A stretch of 64,000 bases of DNA from Streptomyces sp. TP-A0874 (GTDB lineage: Bacteria > Actinomycetota > Actinomycetes > Streptomycetales > Streptomycetaceae), in the NCBI RefSeq assembly GCF_001748085.1, contig NZ_BBZK01000003.1, positions 310,001 to 374,000 of the forward strand, given 5' to 3'. The position numbers were made by a program, and so were the translations under genes. Each line of letters starts with the position of its first letter. Position 1 is the stretch's first letter. The notes beneath the pieces are model-generated. The model was not told the DNA's origin and searched no databases. It saw only the letters and a program-made list of their open reading frames with translations. Below are positions 32,864-40,819 of the stretch, piece by piece.

Positions 32864-32877
32864 CAGACTCTGCGCCA
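32864..32877 (+). promoter_or_regulatory. Leaderless promoter -10 box of rpiB
   Basis: CAGACT at 32864-32869 ends 7 bases before ATG 32877, with no ribosome site between them. Confidence 0.5.
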
Positions 32878-33365
32878 TGCGCGTCTACCTCGGCTCCGAT
32901 CACGCCGGCTTCGAACTCAAGAACCACCTCGTCGAGTGGCTCCGGGCTCAGGGCCACGACCCCGTCGACTGCGGCCCGCACATCTACGACGCCCAGGACG
33001 ACTACCCGCCCTTCTGCCTCCGAGCCGCCCAGCGCACGGCCGCGGACCCGGAGAGCCTGGGGATCGTGATCGGCGGCTCCGGAAACGGGGAGGCCATGGC
33101 GGCCAACAAGGTCAGGGGCGTACGCGCCGCGCTGGTCTGGAACAAGGAGATCGCGGCTCTCGGGCGGGAGCACAACAACGCCAACGTGATCAGCATCGGT
33201 GGCCGGATGCACACCGCCGAGGAGGCCACCGGGTTCGTCGAGGTCTTCCTGAACACCCCGTACTCCGGCGAGGAGCGCCACACCCGCCGTATCGAGATGC
33301 TGAGCGCCTACGAGAACGAAGGGACACTGCCGGACATCCCCGCCCACCACCCGGCCCAGGACTGA
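32877..33365 (+). CDS. rpiB: Ribose-5-phosphate isomerase B
   Basis: The 162-residue enzyme interconverts ribose 5-phosphate and ribulose 5-phosphate in the pentose phosphate pathway. It opens with the RpiB/LacA motif VYLGSDHAGFELKNHL and has IGGSGNGEAMAANKVRG, where Ser replaces the catalytic Cys of E. coli RpiB, as in mycobacterial RpiB. NNANVISIGGRM follows. The start ATG 32877 is set by the family N terminus and by a -10 box 7 bases upstream. The gene is 3 bases from the glycosylase gene, so the pair is one transcript. Confidence 0.94.
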   Translation: MRVYLGSDHAGFELKNHLVEWLRAQGHDPVDCGPHIYDAQDDYPPFCLRAAQRTAADPESLGIVIGGSGNGEAMAANKVRGVRAALVWNKEIAALGREHNNANVISIGGRMHTAEEATGFVEVFLNTPYSGEERHTRRIEMLSAYENEGTLPDIPAHHPAQD

Positions 33366-33368
33366 CCG

Positions 33369-34202
33369 GTGCCCGAGGGGCACATCATCCACCGGCTCGC
33401 CGCGGACTGCCGGCTGCGCTTCGCGGGCCGGCCGGTGCGGGCCAGCAGCCCGCAGGGGAAGTTCTCCGACGGCGCCGCCCTGCTCGACGGACGCCTCCTC
33501 GAGGAAACCGACGCCCACGGCAAACACCTCTTCCTCGGCTTCGAGGACGGTGGCTGGGTCCACGTCCACCTCGGTCTGTACGGATCGCTCCGCTTCGGTG
33601 CCGGCCCGGCGCCGGCGCCGGTGGGCGCCGTCCGGCTGCGCCTCGTCGGCGGCACCGGGGACGGCGGCCACTGGGCCGACCTGCGCGGCCCCAACCTCTG
33701 CGCACTGATCACCGAGGACGAGAAGCGAGCCGTCCACCAGCGCCTGGGCCCGGATCCGCTGCGATCCCCGGCCGGCGAGCCCGCCGCCGGGGAGCCCGCC
33801 TGGGCCCGGATATCCCGCAGCCGCAGCAGCATCGCCGCACTGCTGATGGACCAGAAGGTCATCGCGGGCGTCGGCAACGTCTACCGGGCCGAAGCGCTCT
33901 TCCGCCACGGCATCGACCCCTACCGCGCCGGCCGGGACCTGGACCGCGGTGAATGGGACACCCTCTGGTCCGACCTGTCGACCCTCATGCGGCAGGGCGT
34001 CCGCGACAGCCGGATCGACACCGTACGACCCGAGCACACGCCCGAGGCGATGGGCCGGCCGCCCCGCGTCGACGACCACGGCGGCGAGGTCTACGTCTAC
34101 CGGCGGGCCGGGCAGCCCTGCCTGGTCTGCGGCGAGCCGGTGCGTATCGCCGAACTCGCCGCCCGCAACCTCTTCTGGTGCCCCGGCTGCCAACGGCGCT
34201 GA
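33369..34202 (+). CDS. nei: Fpg/Nei-family DNA glycosylase (Nei2-like)
   Basis: The 277-residue protein begins PEGH after the initiator Met, giving the catalytic N-terminal Pro and Glu of this base-excision repair family. The helix-two-turn-helix DNA-binding part is seen in LLMDQKVIAGVGNVYRAEALF. The zinc finger lies at the end: CLVCGEPV and FWCPGCQRR. The enzyme removes oxidised bases and cuts at the abasic site. The PEGH rather than PELPE start points to the Nei rather than the Fpg branch. It is 3 bases after rpiB. Confidence 0.92.
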   Translation: MPEGHIIHRLAADCRLRFAGRPVRASSPQGKFSDGAALLDGRLLEETDAHGKHLFLGFEDGGWVHVHLGLYGSLRFGAGPAPAPVGAVRLRLVGGTGDGGHWADLRGPNLCALITEDEKRAVHQRLGPDPLRSPAGEPAAGEPAWARISRSRSSIAALLMDQKVIAGVGNVYRAEALFRHGIDPYRAGRDLDRGEWDTLWSDLSTLMRQGVRDSRIDTVRPEHTPEAMGRPPRVDDHGGEVYVYRRAGQPCLVCGEPVRIAELAARNLFWCPGCQRR

Positions 34203-34448
34203 GACCGCCGGCCCGGGAACCCAACTCCCCTGAACCGAGCCCGGCTTGGCCCCCCACCGGACACCACTTCGGTGACCCGAAGCCGGTTTGCGGCGCGCCG
34301 CCGTGGGCAGCGTCTGTGAAAGGCTCCGCGGCAACGCTTACGCGGGTTCTTCTGGCTGCTTCTGCCCCGTGCCCGGACGGCACCGGGGTGTGGTTCGGCG
34401 CGCCGCGAATCGACGCACCGCCGAACGGGTGGATAGGGTCCCGGTGAA

Positions 34449-35591
34449 ATGGCACGCGTCGCGGGAGTTGAGACTTTCACGGCCCGAATGCGCAAAACGC
34501 TGCACCGGGCCCGAATCGGCCTGCGCCGAGCAGGGGTCGACTACTTCCGCGGCGACGGCTCCGACTGGATCGTACTGGCCGCGCTGCTGCTCACCGTGCC
34601 CGCCATCGCCATCCTGACGGTGAGTACCCCCGTCTGGTGCCCGCCGGCCGCGCTCGTCCTGCCGATCGTGGTCGGCGGGCTGCTGCTGCGGCCCTCAAGT
34701 CTGCTGCTGCTGTACGCGGCCTCCGCCACGGCGCTGATCGTCGAGTCCGCGCTGCTTGGCCCCTATACCCGGGGACCGGGTCGGGTCACCCCCGGAACGA
34801 TCCTGGTGGTGGCCGCCGTCGGCTTCGCCGGGCTGGTCATCGCACAGTTCCGGAGCCGGGTCGGGGTGCCGTGGCGGCGCGGCGGCACCATGCTCTTCGA
34901 CCTCCGCGAGCGGATCCGCGTCCAGAGCAAGCTGCCGCGGCTGCCGAAGGGCTGGCACCACGAGATGGCGCTGCGCCCGGCCGGAGGCCAGTCCTTCTCC
35001 GGCGACTTCGTCGTCGCGGCCCGGACCAACGGCGGGCGCACCCTCGAGGTGGTGCTGACCGACGTGTCCGGCAAGGGCATGGACGCGGCCTCCCGCTCCC
35101 TGCTGCTGTCCGGTGCCTTCGGCGGACTGCTCGGCTCGCTGCCCCCGCACAACTTCCTCCCGGCCGCCAACGGCTACCTCCTGCGGCAGGACTGGGACGA
35201 AGGCTTCGCCACCTCGATCCACCTCGTCCTCGACCTCGACAGCGGAGACTACGAGCTGCTCTCCGCGGGGCACCCACCCGGGCTGCAACTCATCGCCGGA
35301 ACCGGACGGTGGGAGGAGAAAGGCGCCGAGGGCCCGCTGCTCGGGGTGTACGACGGGGCGCAGTTCGACTCGGTCAAAGGCACCCTGCGCCCCGGGGACG
35401 TGCTGATGCTGTTCACCGACGGGCTGGTCGAGTCCGCCGACCGCGAGCTGGCGGAGGGCATCGACCGGCTCACCGGAGAAGCCGACCGCTACATCACCTC
35501 CAGCTTCCGCGGTGCGGCCTGGCACCTGATCGAGGCGGTCGCGAAGGACGTCAACGACGACCGGGCGCTGCTGCTCCTCTGCCGGGACTGA
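34449..35591 (+). CDS. Membrane-anchored SpoIIE-type PP2C protein phosphatase
   Basis: The 380-residue protein has three or four membrane helices at about 40-130, then a cytosolic SpoIIE/PPM phosphatase domain (about 165-380). Metal-binding motifs are visible in SFSGDFVVAA, VLTDVSGKGMDAASRS, MLFTDGLVESAD and DDRALLLL. Such enzymes dephosphorylate anti-anti-sigma factors or similar proteins in stress and developmental signalling. No anti-sigma or anti-anti-sigma gene is adjacent. A TAGGGT box at 34434-34439 ends 9 bases before the ATG, so the transcript has almost no leader. It is convergent with the antiporter gene. Confidence 0.9.
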   Translation: MARVAGVETFTARMRKTLHRARIGLRRAGVDYFRGDGSDWIVLAALLLTVPAIAILTVSTPVWCPPAALVLPIVVGGLLLRPSSLLLLYAASATALIVESALLGPYTRGPGRVTPGTILVVAAVGFAGLVIAQFRSRVGVPWRRGGTMLFDLRERIRVQSKLPRLPKGWHHEMALRPAGGQSFSGDFVVAARTNGGRTLEVVLTDVSGKGMDAASRSLLLSGAFGGLLGSLPPHNFLPAANGYLLRQDWDEGFATSIHLVLDLDSGDYELLSAGHPPGLQLIAGTGRWEEKGAEGPLLGVYDGAQFDSVKGTLRPGDVLMLFTDGLVESADRELAEGIDRLTGEADRYITSSFRGAAWHLIEAVAKDVNDDRALLLLCRD

Positions 35592-35637
35592 CCGGGGCAC
35601 CGGAGGCCGGGCGATCGGGTAAGCCGGGAAGAAGCAT

Positions 35638-35666
35638 GGGGCGTACCCCGAATCGGAGTACGCCCC
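35638..35666. terminator. Bidirectional terminator hairpin
   Basis: GGGGCGTAC pairs with GTACGCCCC and the inner CCG pairs with CGG. It lies between the convergent phosphatase and antiporter genes. Confidence 0.75.
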
Positions 35667-35705
35667 GCCGCACGGCGGCCGGCCCGAGGGCTGACCGGCT
35701 CGCGC

Positions 35706-36971
35706 CTATGAGGTGGCGGCCCGCTGGGCCGGGTCCGGCTCGCCGCTCCCGCCGGCCGGTTCCTCCTGCTCGTCGGCCGGATAGAGGTCTGGTGGGGTGG
35801 CTCGACCGCCCGGCAGCAGCCTGGCCAGCCAGTGCGAACGTCCTGCGGCCAGCGGGCCGAGTACCGCCATGATCAGGACGTATCCGGCGATGAAGGGGGA
35901 GAGCCGCTCGTCCAGTCCGGCGAGTGCGGCCATCGTGGCGAGGATGAGAGCGAACTCGCCACGCGCCACCAGCGTGGTGGCGACGTTGGCCGCGGGATAG
36001 GCGCCGAAGCGGTAGAGCCGGGCCGCGACCAGTCCGGAGATGATGTTCACGACGATGGTCACCAGCACGGCGATGATCACCGGCCACATCACGGTGGGCA
36101 TGTCACTTGGCGCGATGGAGAGCCCGAAGGCGAAGAAGAAGATCGCGCCGAAGGCGTCCCGAAGCGGTAGCACGAGTTCGCGGATCCGGTCACCCGAGGT
36201 GGTGTTGCCGAGCATCAGGCCGACCATGAACGCGCCGATGGCGTCGACCACTCCGAACTTCTCGGAGACGCCGGCGACCAGCACCGCGGCACCCACGAAG
36301 GAGATCACCAGCAGCTCGTTGTCCTTGGTGCCGATGAGCCGGCCGATGAAGCCGAGGCACCAGCGGGCCGCGATGGCCAGGAGCAGCAGGAAGCCGAAGG
36401 CCTTGCCCATCTGGATCATCGCCGAGGCGGCGCTGTCGGCGCCGGAGATGACCGGCTGGAGTACGGCCAGGTAGACGGCGAGGTAGATGTCCTCGATCAC
36501 CGTGATGCCGAGGATGGGTTTGGTCTCCGGCCGGCCGATCCGTCCGAGGTCGACCAGCACCTTGGTGACGATCGCCGAGGACGAGAAGCTCAGGACACCG
36601 GCGAGCAGCAGCGCCTCCGAGGTGCCCCATCCCAGCAGGAAGCCGAAGCCGAGACCGGCGCCGAAGTTCAGCAGGACGTAGGAGGTGCCGGCCACGGCCA
36701 TCTTGCGGCCGCCGCTCTTCAGGTCGTCCATGTGGAACTCGAGGCCCAGGTAGAAGAGCAGGAGCACCAGGCCGAGAGCGGAGAGCATCTCCAGGTCGTT
36801 GGGGTCGTGGAGGAGCACGAAACCTGGTGTGTGCGGGCCGAGGAGGATGCCGGCGAGGATGAACAACGGGATGGTCGGCAGCCCGATACGTCGGCCGACG
36901 CGGGCGAGGAACGCGGCGGCGAGGAAGGCGCCGCCCATGGCGAGCAGGGTGTCCGGATGACCCATGCTCAT
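35706..36971 (-). CDS. CPA2-family cation:proton antiporter (KefB/NapA type)
   Basis: The 421-residue protein has about 12 hydrophobic helices over residues 8-385. Family landmarks include GILLGPHTPGFVLLHD, LFYLGLEFHMDDLK, LSFSSSAIVTKVL, FGVVDAIGAFMVGLMLG (the ion-binding Asp region) and the late ARGEFALILA. It exchanges protons for Na+ or K+ across the membrane. The soluble C terminus is short (about 40 residues, acidic), with no TrkA-N/RCK domain, so regulation would need a partner. The start is ATG 36971; ATG 36965 is also possible. Unusual AT-rich repeats lie 120-170 bases upstream. Confidence 0.9.
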   Translation of the reverse strand: MSMGHPDTLLAMGGAFLAAAFLARVGRRIGLPTIPLFILAGILLGPHTPGFVLLHDPNDLEMLSALGLVLLLFYLGLEFHMDDLKSGGRKMAVAGTSYVLLNFGAGLGFGFLLGWGTSEALLLAGVLSFSSSAIVTKVLVDLGRIGRPETKPILGITVIEDIYLAVYLAVLQPVISGADSAASAMIQMGKAFGFLLLLAIAARWCLGFIGRLIGTKDNELLVISFVGAAVLVAGVSEKFGVVDAIGAFMVGLMLGNTTSGDRIRELVLPLRDAFGAIFFFAFGLSIAPSDMPTVMWPVIIAVLVTIVVNIISGLVAARLYRFGAYPAANVATTLVARGEFALILATMAALAGLDERLSPFIAGYVLIMAVLGPLAAGRSHWLARLLPGGRATPPDLYPADEQEEPAGGSGEPDPAQRAATS

Positions 36972-37089
36972 CGCCTGCCAGCGGTGGGGTTGCGGGTGCG
37001 GGGCAGGACGCGGGGTGAGCGGACGGCTGCGGTGCTCGTGGCTGTCAGTGCGCGGATGGTTCCTCCTCGGGGGCGCGCGACGACCGCAG

Positions 37090-37117
37090 TCAAGAAGTCG
37101 TCAAGAGGGCATCAAGA
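37090..37117 (-). promoter_or_regulatory. Three TCTTGA repeats at exact 11-base spacing upstream of the antiporter gene
   Basis: On the plus strand TCAAGA occurs at 37090, 37101 and 37112. On the antiporter strand this reads as three TCTTGA units one helical turn apart, a form typical of tandem response-regulator sites. Confidence 0.5.
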
Positions 37118-37121
37118 AAGC

Positions 37122-37139
37122 GTTAATGCTTAGATTAAC
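37122..37139. promoter_or_regulatory. AT-rich palindrome GTTAAT-N6-ATTAAC
   Basis: Perfect 6-base arms flank a 6-base spacer inside the most AT-rich stretch of the window, just upstream of the TCTTGA repeats. It may be a repressor operator or part of the antiporter promoter. Confidence 0.45.
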
Positions 37140-37163
37140 AAACGACTTTGGAGCTCCGCGCCA

Positions 37164-37189
37164 GCAGTCCGAGGTGTGGCTCGGACTGC
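37164..37189 (-). terminator. 10-bp hairpin in the antiporter-acyltransferase gap
   Basis: GCAGTCCGAG pairs with CTCGGACTGC around GTGTGG. It may back up the stronger terminator of the acyltransferase gene or insulate the antiporter promoter. Confidence 0.5.
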
Positions 37190-37343
37190 CCGGGTGAGGC
37201 CCCGGCGGCTCCGGTGGGCCGCTCCTCGGCGCGGCCTTCCGGCCCTGGGGCGACGACCGCCCGGCGGATCGGGGAAGAGGGCGCCCGCGGCAGGGGGAGG
37301 GGTGGGGCCGGCCGCCTCCGGTTCCGTGCGGGCGGGGTATGGA

Positions 37344-37387
37344 AACGGGTCGGCCCCGGAGGTGTGTACCTCCGGGGCCGACCCGTT
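37344..37387 (-). terminator. Perfect 20-bp terminator hairpin after the acyltransferase gene
   Basis: AACGGGTCGGCCCCGGAGGT pairs perfectly with ACCTCCGGGGCCGACCCGTT around the loop GTGT. Confidence 0.92.
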
Positions 37388-37459
37388 CGGAGTCGTTCCC
37401 CTGGCCGAGTAGGCCAGGGGTCGTGCGGTGCCCGGTCCGGCGGACCGGGGGAGCTCGGC

Positions 37460-38659
37460 TCAGGCCGTGACCTTCTCCTCGGCCTTCCGTGGCGTGGTTC
37501 CGCGCTCCCGCGCCAGCTGCGTGGCGTCGGTCTTGAACGCCCATTCCATCCGGGGCTCCATGGTGAACCGGAGCGCCCGTCGCACCGGTGGGGTGCACAG
37601 CAGGGTGATGATGACGCCCGCGATGAGCGTCACCACGACGGCGCCGCCCGGCGTCCGCACCCACGGGACCTCGTACCAGTCCCAGAACCGGGAGCCCTTG
37701 GCCAGGAAGCCGTGCAGGAGGTAGCCGTAGAGCGTCCCCGCGCCGAGCACCGTGTACCAGGTCTTCCGGCGGGGGACCCAGGAGAAGAAGCAGGCGGCCA
37801 GGAGCATCGAGCAGCCGAAGAGCGCGAAGGTCATGACCACGCCGCTCCACCACGGGGCGCCGAGCTCCTGGGCGCTGTCCCGGTGGTAGAACCAGGCCGT
37901 GTTCATCCGCGGGGCCGCCCAGTAGGCGAAGGCACAGGCCACCACGGCGACCGGCACGGAGAGGATCCTGATCTCACGCCGGCGCATCAGCTGGAAGTGT
38001 TCGGGCTTCATGGACAGGCCGATCACGAAGAACGGCATGAACTGCAGCACTCGTTGGAGGTCCAGGTCGTTGCCGATGTCCGGCGAGACGGAGGCGAGCA
38101 CCGCCATCGCCAGGGCGAGCGGCACCGGCCACTTGACCACCTTCCACAGCGGGGTGGTGAGCCGCCAGATGAAGAGGGCGACCAGGAACCAGGTCAGGTA
38201 CCAGGGGTCGAGCAGGCTGATCGGGTGGGTGGGGTCGTCGTCGGCCCAGCGCTTGAACAGGCTGTACGCGACCTCGAACACCACATAGGGCACGGCCACA
38301 CCGGTGATCAGGCGGCGCAGCCGGTCCGGCCGCATGTCGAAGCTGCGGGAGAAGTAGCCGGAGACGAGGATGAACGCCGGCATATGGAAGGTGTAGACCA
38401 CCATGTAAAGCGCGGCGGCCGCCCGACTACTGTGCGTCAGCGGCTCCCAGGCGTGGCCCATGGCGACCAGGACGATCGCCAGATACTTCGCGTTGTCGAA
38501 GAACGCGTCCCGTTGCTTCGGTCTGCCCTGGCCGCCCTTGGCGGGCGGCTCCTTGCGCTCCGGTCTGGCGCTTTCGTCCGGCTCCGGGGCCTCGGCCGCT
38601 GCCTCCTGTGCCTGCGGTGGGGAGTCGGGGCCGCCGTGGGGGTGCAGCGTGTTGGTCAC
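37460..38659 (-). CDS. Integral membrane acyltransferase (acyltransferase family 3 type)
   Basis: The 399-residue protein has a disordered Pro/Glu-rich cytosolic N terminus (1-48), then about ten membrane helices. The opening FFDNAKYLAIVLVAMGHAWEPL carries the expected His (GHAWEP) of this family, and FHMPAFILVSGYFS follows. Members move acyl groups onto sugars, cell-wall polymers or lipids at the membrane. I chose GTG 38659, which has GGGAGGG just upstream, over GTG 38671. It is a single-gene unit with a perfect terminator and no glycan-synthesis neighbours, so its acceptor is unknown. Confidence 0.87.
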   Translation of the reverse strand: MTNTLHPHGGPDSPPQAQEAAAEAPEPDESARPERKEPPAKGGQGRPKQRDAFFDNAKYLAIVLVAMGHAWEPLTHSSRAAAALYMVVYTFHMPAFILVSGYFSRSFDMRPDRLRRLITGVAVPYVVFEVAYSLFKRWADDDPTHPISLLDPWYLTWFLVALFIWRLTTPLWKVVKWPVPLALAMAVLASVSPDIGNDLDLQRVLQFMPFFVIGLSMKPEHFQLMRRREIRILSVPVAVVACAFAYWAAPRMNTAWFYHRDSAQELGAPWWSGVVMTFALFGCSMLLAACFFSWVPRRKTWYTVLGAGTLYGYLLHGFLAKGSRFWDWYEVPWVRTPGGAVVVTLIAGVIITLLCTPPVRRALRFTMEPRMEWAFKTDATQLARERGTTPRKAEEKVTA

Positions 38660-39194
38660 AGACCCTCCCACCAGGAGCTGGGGGAGATGATCCTGGACTG
38701 CACCAGGTAAGTGGGTGGGTACGGGGGGATAGGGGCGACGTGGAACATCTCAGGCACCATAACGTTGGAAGGCGGAGTCCGTAAAACCTTCGCTCGCTCC
38801 TCTCTGTTAATCGAACAGTTACCCCGTTCCCCCTGAGCCATTACCGGCATTCGGCCGTTGGTGTGCGATGTGGTGATCCGGCGGGTTGTTTATTCGCTTT
38901 CCCCTCCTCCTCCCCTCCTCGTGGTCACTCGATCTTCACAACCGGAGGCAGCGGTCGGGCTTCACCGCTCCAGACGGTGGCCAAAGCGGGGCAGGAGTGG
39001 TCGATCTCCCAGCGCGAGTCCCCGGGTGCCGCCCGGCCGGTGCGGACGGTCCCGGCGGAGCGGCGGGACGACAGCCGACGATTCGTCAGCACGGACATAC
39101 TCCAACCGGGTTGGTGGCACGATGGTTCCTGGCGGGGCGTGCGGGGGTGCACTCCCGGGCCGGCAAGTCGTTCCGACCGAGGGTGTGATCAGTT
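38660..39194. other. 535-base intergenic region before the 64-residue membrane protein gene
   Basis: Open frames here lack ribosome sites and recognisable products. The part from 38760 to 38830 is less GC-rich, with an inverted repeat CTGTT-AATCG-AACAG at 38804-38818, and is the likely promoter area of the acyltransferase gene. A TTGTTTATTC stretch near 38884 is another AT-rich spot. Confidence 0.45.
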
Positions 39195-39389
39195 GTGGTC
39201 ATTTCGCTATCAGCCGTGCTCGTATTGGCGGTCATTCTGGTCGTCCTGATGCGGAGCAAGGCGCTCAAACCGGGGCCGGCGGCGGTGGCCGTGCTCTTCG
39301 GCTTCTTCCTCGCCTCGACGGGCATGGCGCCGTCGATCAAGAGATTCCTCGACTCGATAGCGGAAACAATCAACCAGATCAACTTCTGA
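39195..39389 (+). CDS. Small 64-residue membrane protein, function unknown
   Basis: The protein has two hydrophobic helices (about 3-20 and 28-45) and a C-terminal amphipathic tail with SIKRFLDSIAETINQINF. I recall near-identical short proteins throughout Streptomyces, so it is probably real and conserved. The start is GTG 39195. No strong ribosome site precedes it; a TGTGAT at 39184-39189 lies 5 bases before the GTG and might be a poor leaderless-type -10 box. It stands alone between long non-coding stretches. Its role is unknown. Confidence 0.72.
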   Translation: MVISLSAVLVLAVILVVLMRSKALKPGPAAVAVLFGFFLASTGMAPSIKRFLDSIAETINQINF

Positions 39390-39767
39390 GCCGTGGCTCC
39401 GCCCGTCCCGTCCGCCCTTCGGGCGCGGGGGACGGGTCGCTCGCGCCCGGCGGGCGGAGCGGGCGACACCGGGGCCGGCGGGCCCTGACTGCGGAGCGCC
39501 CACGGCGCGGCACATGCCCGAGGGCACCGCACCTGAGCACCGGAAACGGGGACGGCCGCCGCCGGTGCTCGGACACGTGCCGCATACAGGCAGCGTTCGC
39601 TCCGTCGCGCCGCCCGGCACCTTCCCCCGAGCTCTTCCAGCAGGGGACCCCCAGCTCGCAGCGTTGCACGAAAGCCCGGGTGGAGCCGCCACGAGAACTT
39701 CCGGCCGCCTTGCGATCACACACACCGAACGCCGTTCCTCAGTGGGCGAACGTTGCCTGACGCAGCA
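39390..39767. other. 378-base intergenic region with nested hairpins
   Basis: The first 70 bases hold overlapping inverted repeats that look like a terminator for the small membrane protein gene. The remainder to 39767 shows no supported gene. It lies beyond the 3' end of the ArsC-like gene. Confidence 0.5.
39396..39460 (+). terminator. Nested terminator-like hairpins
   Basis: An outer GCTCCGCCCG / CGGGCGGAGC pair encloses CCCGTCCC / GGGACGGG and an inner GCCC-TTC-GGGC. They start 7 bases after the stop of the 64-residue protein. Confidence 0.6.
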
Positions 39768-40133
39768 CTAGTCGCCGCGACCGAGCGCCTCCCGTACCGC
39801 CTCATCGCTGCGGGCGACCGAGGCCGTGCCGTCGTCCGCGGTGATGATCGGCCGCTGGATCAGCTTCGGATGTGCGGACAGCGCCTCGATCCACCGCTCG
39901 CGCTCGGCGGCCTCCCGAGGCCAGCTCTTCATCTGCAACTCGACGGCCTGCGGTTCCCTGAGGCGCGTGATGTCCCATGGTTCGAGGCCCAGCCGGTCCA
40001 GCACCCGGCGCAGCTCGGCCGGGCTCGGCGGATCGTCCAGATAGCGTCGCACCGTGTACTCCGCCCCGGCCTCGTCGAGCAGGCGAACGGCCGAGCGGCA
40101 CTTCGAGCAGGCGGGGTTCACCCAGATCTCCAT
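39768..40133 (-). CDS. ArsC/Spx-family thioredoxin-fold protein (arsenate reductase-like)
   Basis: The 121-residue protein starts MEIWVNPACSKCRSAVRLL, giving a CxxC at Cys9 and Cys12 in the ArsC-family position, and ends with IQRPIITADDGTASVARS, the family's RPI loop region. The ArsC-like YffB/Spx group includes glutaredoxin-type arsenate reductases and proteins of unknown role. No arsB, arsR or acr3 gene is near, so arsenate reduction is only one possibility. A TAGGGT -10 box lies 7 bases before ATG 40133 and suggests leaderless translation. Confidence 0.87.
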   Translation of the reverse strand: MEIWVNPACSKCRSAVRLLDEAGAEYTVRRYLDDPPSPAELRRVLDRLGLEPWDITRLREPQAVELQMKSWPREAAERERWIEALSAHPKLIQRPIITADDGTASVARSDEAVREALGRGD

Positions 40134-40146
40134 GAGGGGAACCCTA
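40133..40146 (-). promoter_or_regulatory. Leaderless promoter -10 box of the ArsC-like gene
   Basis: On the minus strand TAGGGT (40146-40141) is followed by 7 bases and then ATG 40133. The AGGG inside this box is the only ribosome-site-like sequence, and it overlaps the -10 itself. Confidence 0.55.
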
Positions 40147-40261
40147 CAAAGCCCGCGGTGACCGCCGCCCCGTTTCCCCGCCGAGGGCTTCCGCCCGACC
40201 CGGCCCCCTGGAACGACCTCGGCCCAACTCGGCGGCGAAGCCGAGCCGGGCCGGGAGGTCA

Positions 40262-40335
40262 TGGAGCGGGCGACGGGAATCGAACCCGCGTAGCCAGTTT
40301 GGAAGACTGGGGCTCTACCATTGAGCTACGCCCGC
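40262..40335 (-). tRNA. tRNA-Gly (anticodon TCC)
   Basis: The minus strand gives a complete cloverleaf: acceptor GCGGGCG pairs with CGCCCGC, the D arm is AGCTCAATGGTAGAGC, the anticodon loop CTTCCAA carries TCC, and the T arm is CGGGTTCGATTCCCG. The discriminator is T and the 3' CCA is encoded (40264-40262). Confidence 0.97.
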
Positions 40336-40486
40336 GAGCGCCGCGGCCGATCGGCGGAGCCGACCGCCGTCGCGGCACGGAATGCATCGTAGCGGGTCGC
40401 AGGGCTCCTGCGCACACCCGCTGGCCGGGGAGCCGGGGGATGGCAGCCGAAGCGCCACGGGCCATGTACCCTACGTCTCGCACCGA

Positions 40487-40563
40487 CGGGGTGTGGCGCA
40501 GCTTGGTAGCGCGTCCGCTTTGGGAGCGGAAGGTCGTCGGTTCGAATCCGGCCACCCCGACCA
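40487..40563 (+). tRNA. tRNA-Pro (anticodon TGG)
   Basis: Acceptor CGGGGTG pairs with CACCCCG, the anticodon loop TTTGGGA carries TGG, and the T arm loop is TTCGAAT. The discriminator is A and the 3' CCA is encoded at 40561-40563. It is divergent from the tRNA-Gly gene and lies upstream of tig. Confidence 0.97.
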
Positions 40564-40819
40564 CAACGCGAAGAAGGACCGCGGCGCCGATCTCCACCGC
40601 GCCGCGGAGAGCAGCGGTTCGTCCCGGCCCGGGGGCGCCGTCAGCCCGGGCTTCCCGCCCGCGCGGGTTCTTATCCGGATCCGATTTATGGGCACGATCG
40701 CCCTTGCGGTTACTATGCAGACCGCGTCCCCGTGTCCCGGCTCGACCGAGTATCGAATGCGGGACGTCTCAGCTGAATCTCAGCAGAACCCAAGAAATCA
40801 GCCCCAAGGAGACCGAACC

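Larger units (their letters stand above)
36972..37459. other. 488-base intergenic region between antiporter and acyltransferase genes
   Basis: No gene is supported. From left to right it holds the antiporter leader, three phased TCAAGA repeats (37090-37117), a palindrome GTTAAT-N6-ATTAAC (37122-37139), a 10-bp hairpin (37164-37189) and a perfect 20-bp terminator (37344-37387). Confidence 0.6.

Noticed and set aside
39501..39767. Short plus-strand frames between the 64-residue protein and the ArsC-like gene
   Set aside because: They have no ribosome sites, no family features and inconsistent third-position GC.
40262..40563. tRNA-associated integration site or island
   Set aside because: The two tRNA genes are divergent and flanked by core genes. 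I see no integrase, no direct repeat of a tRNA 3' end and no change in base composition.
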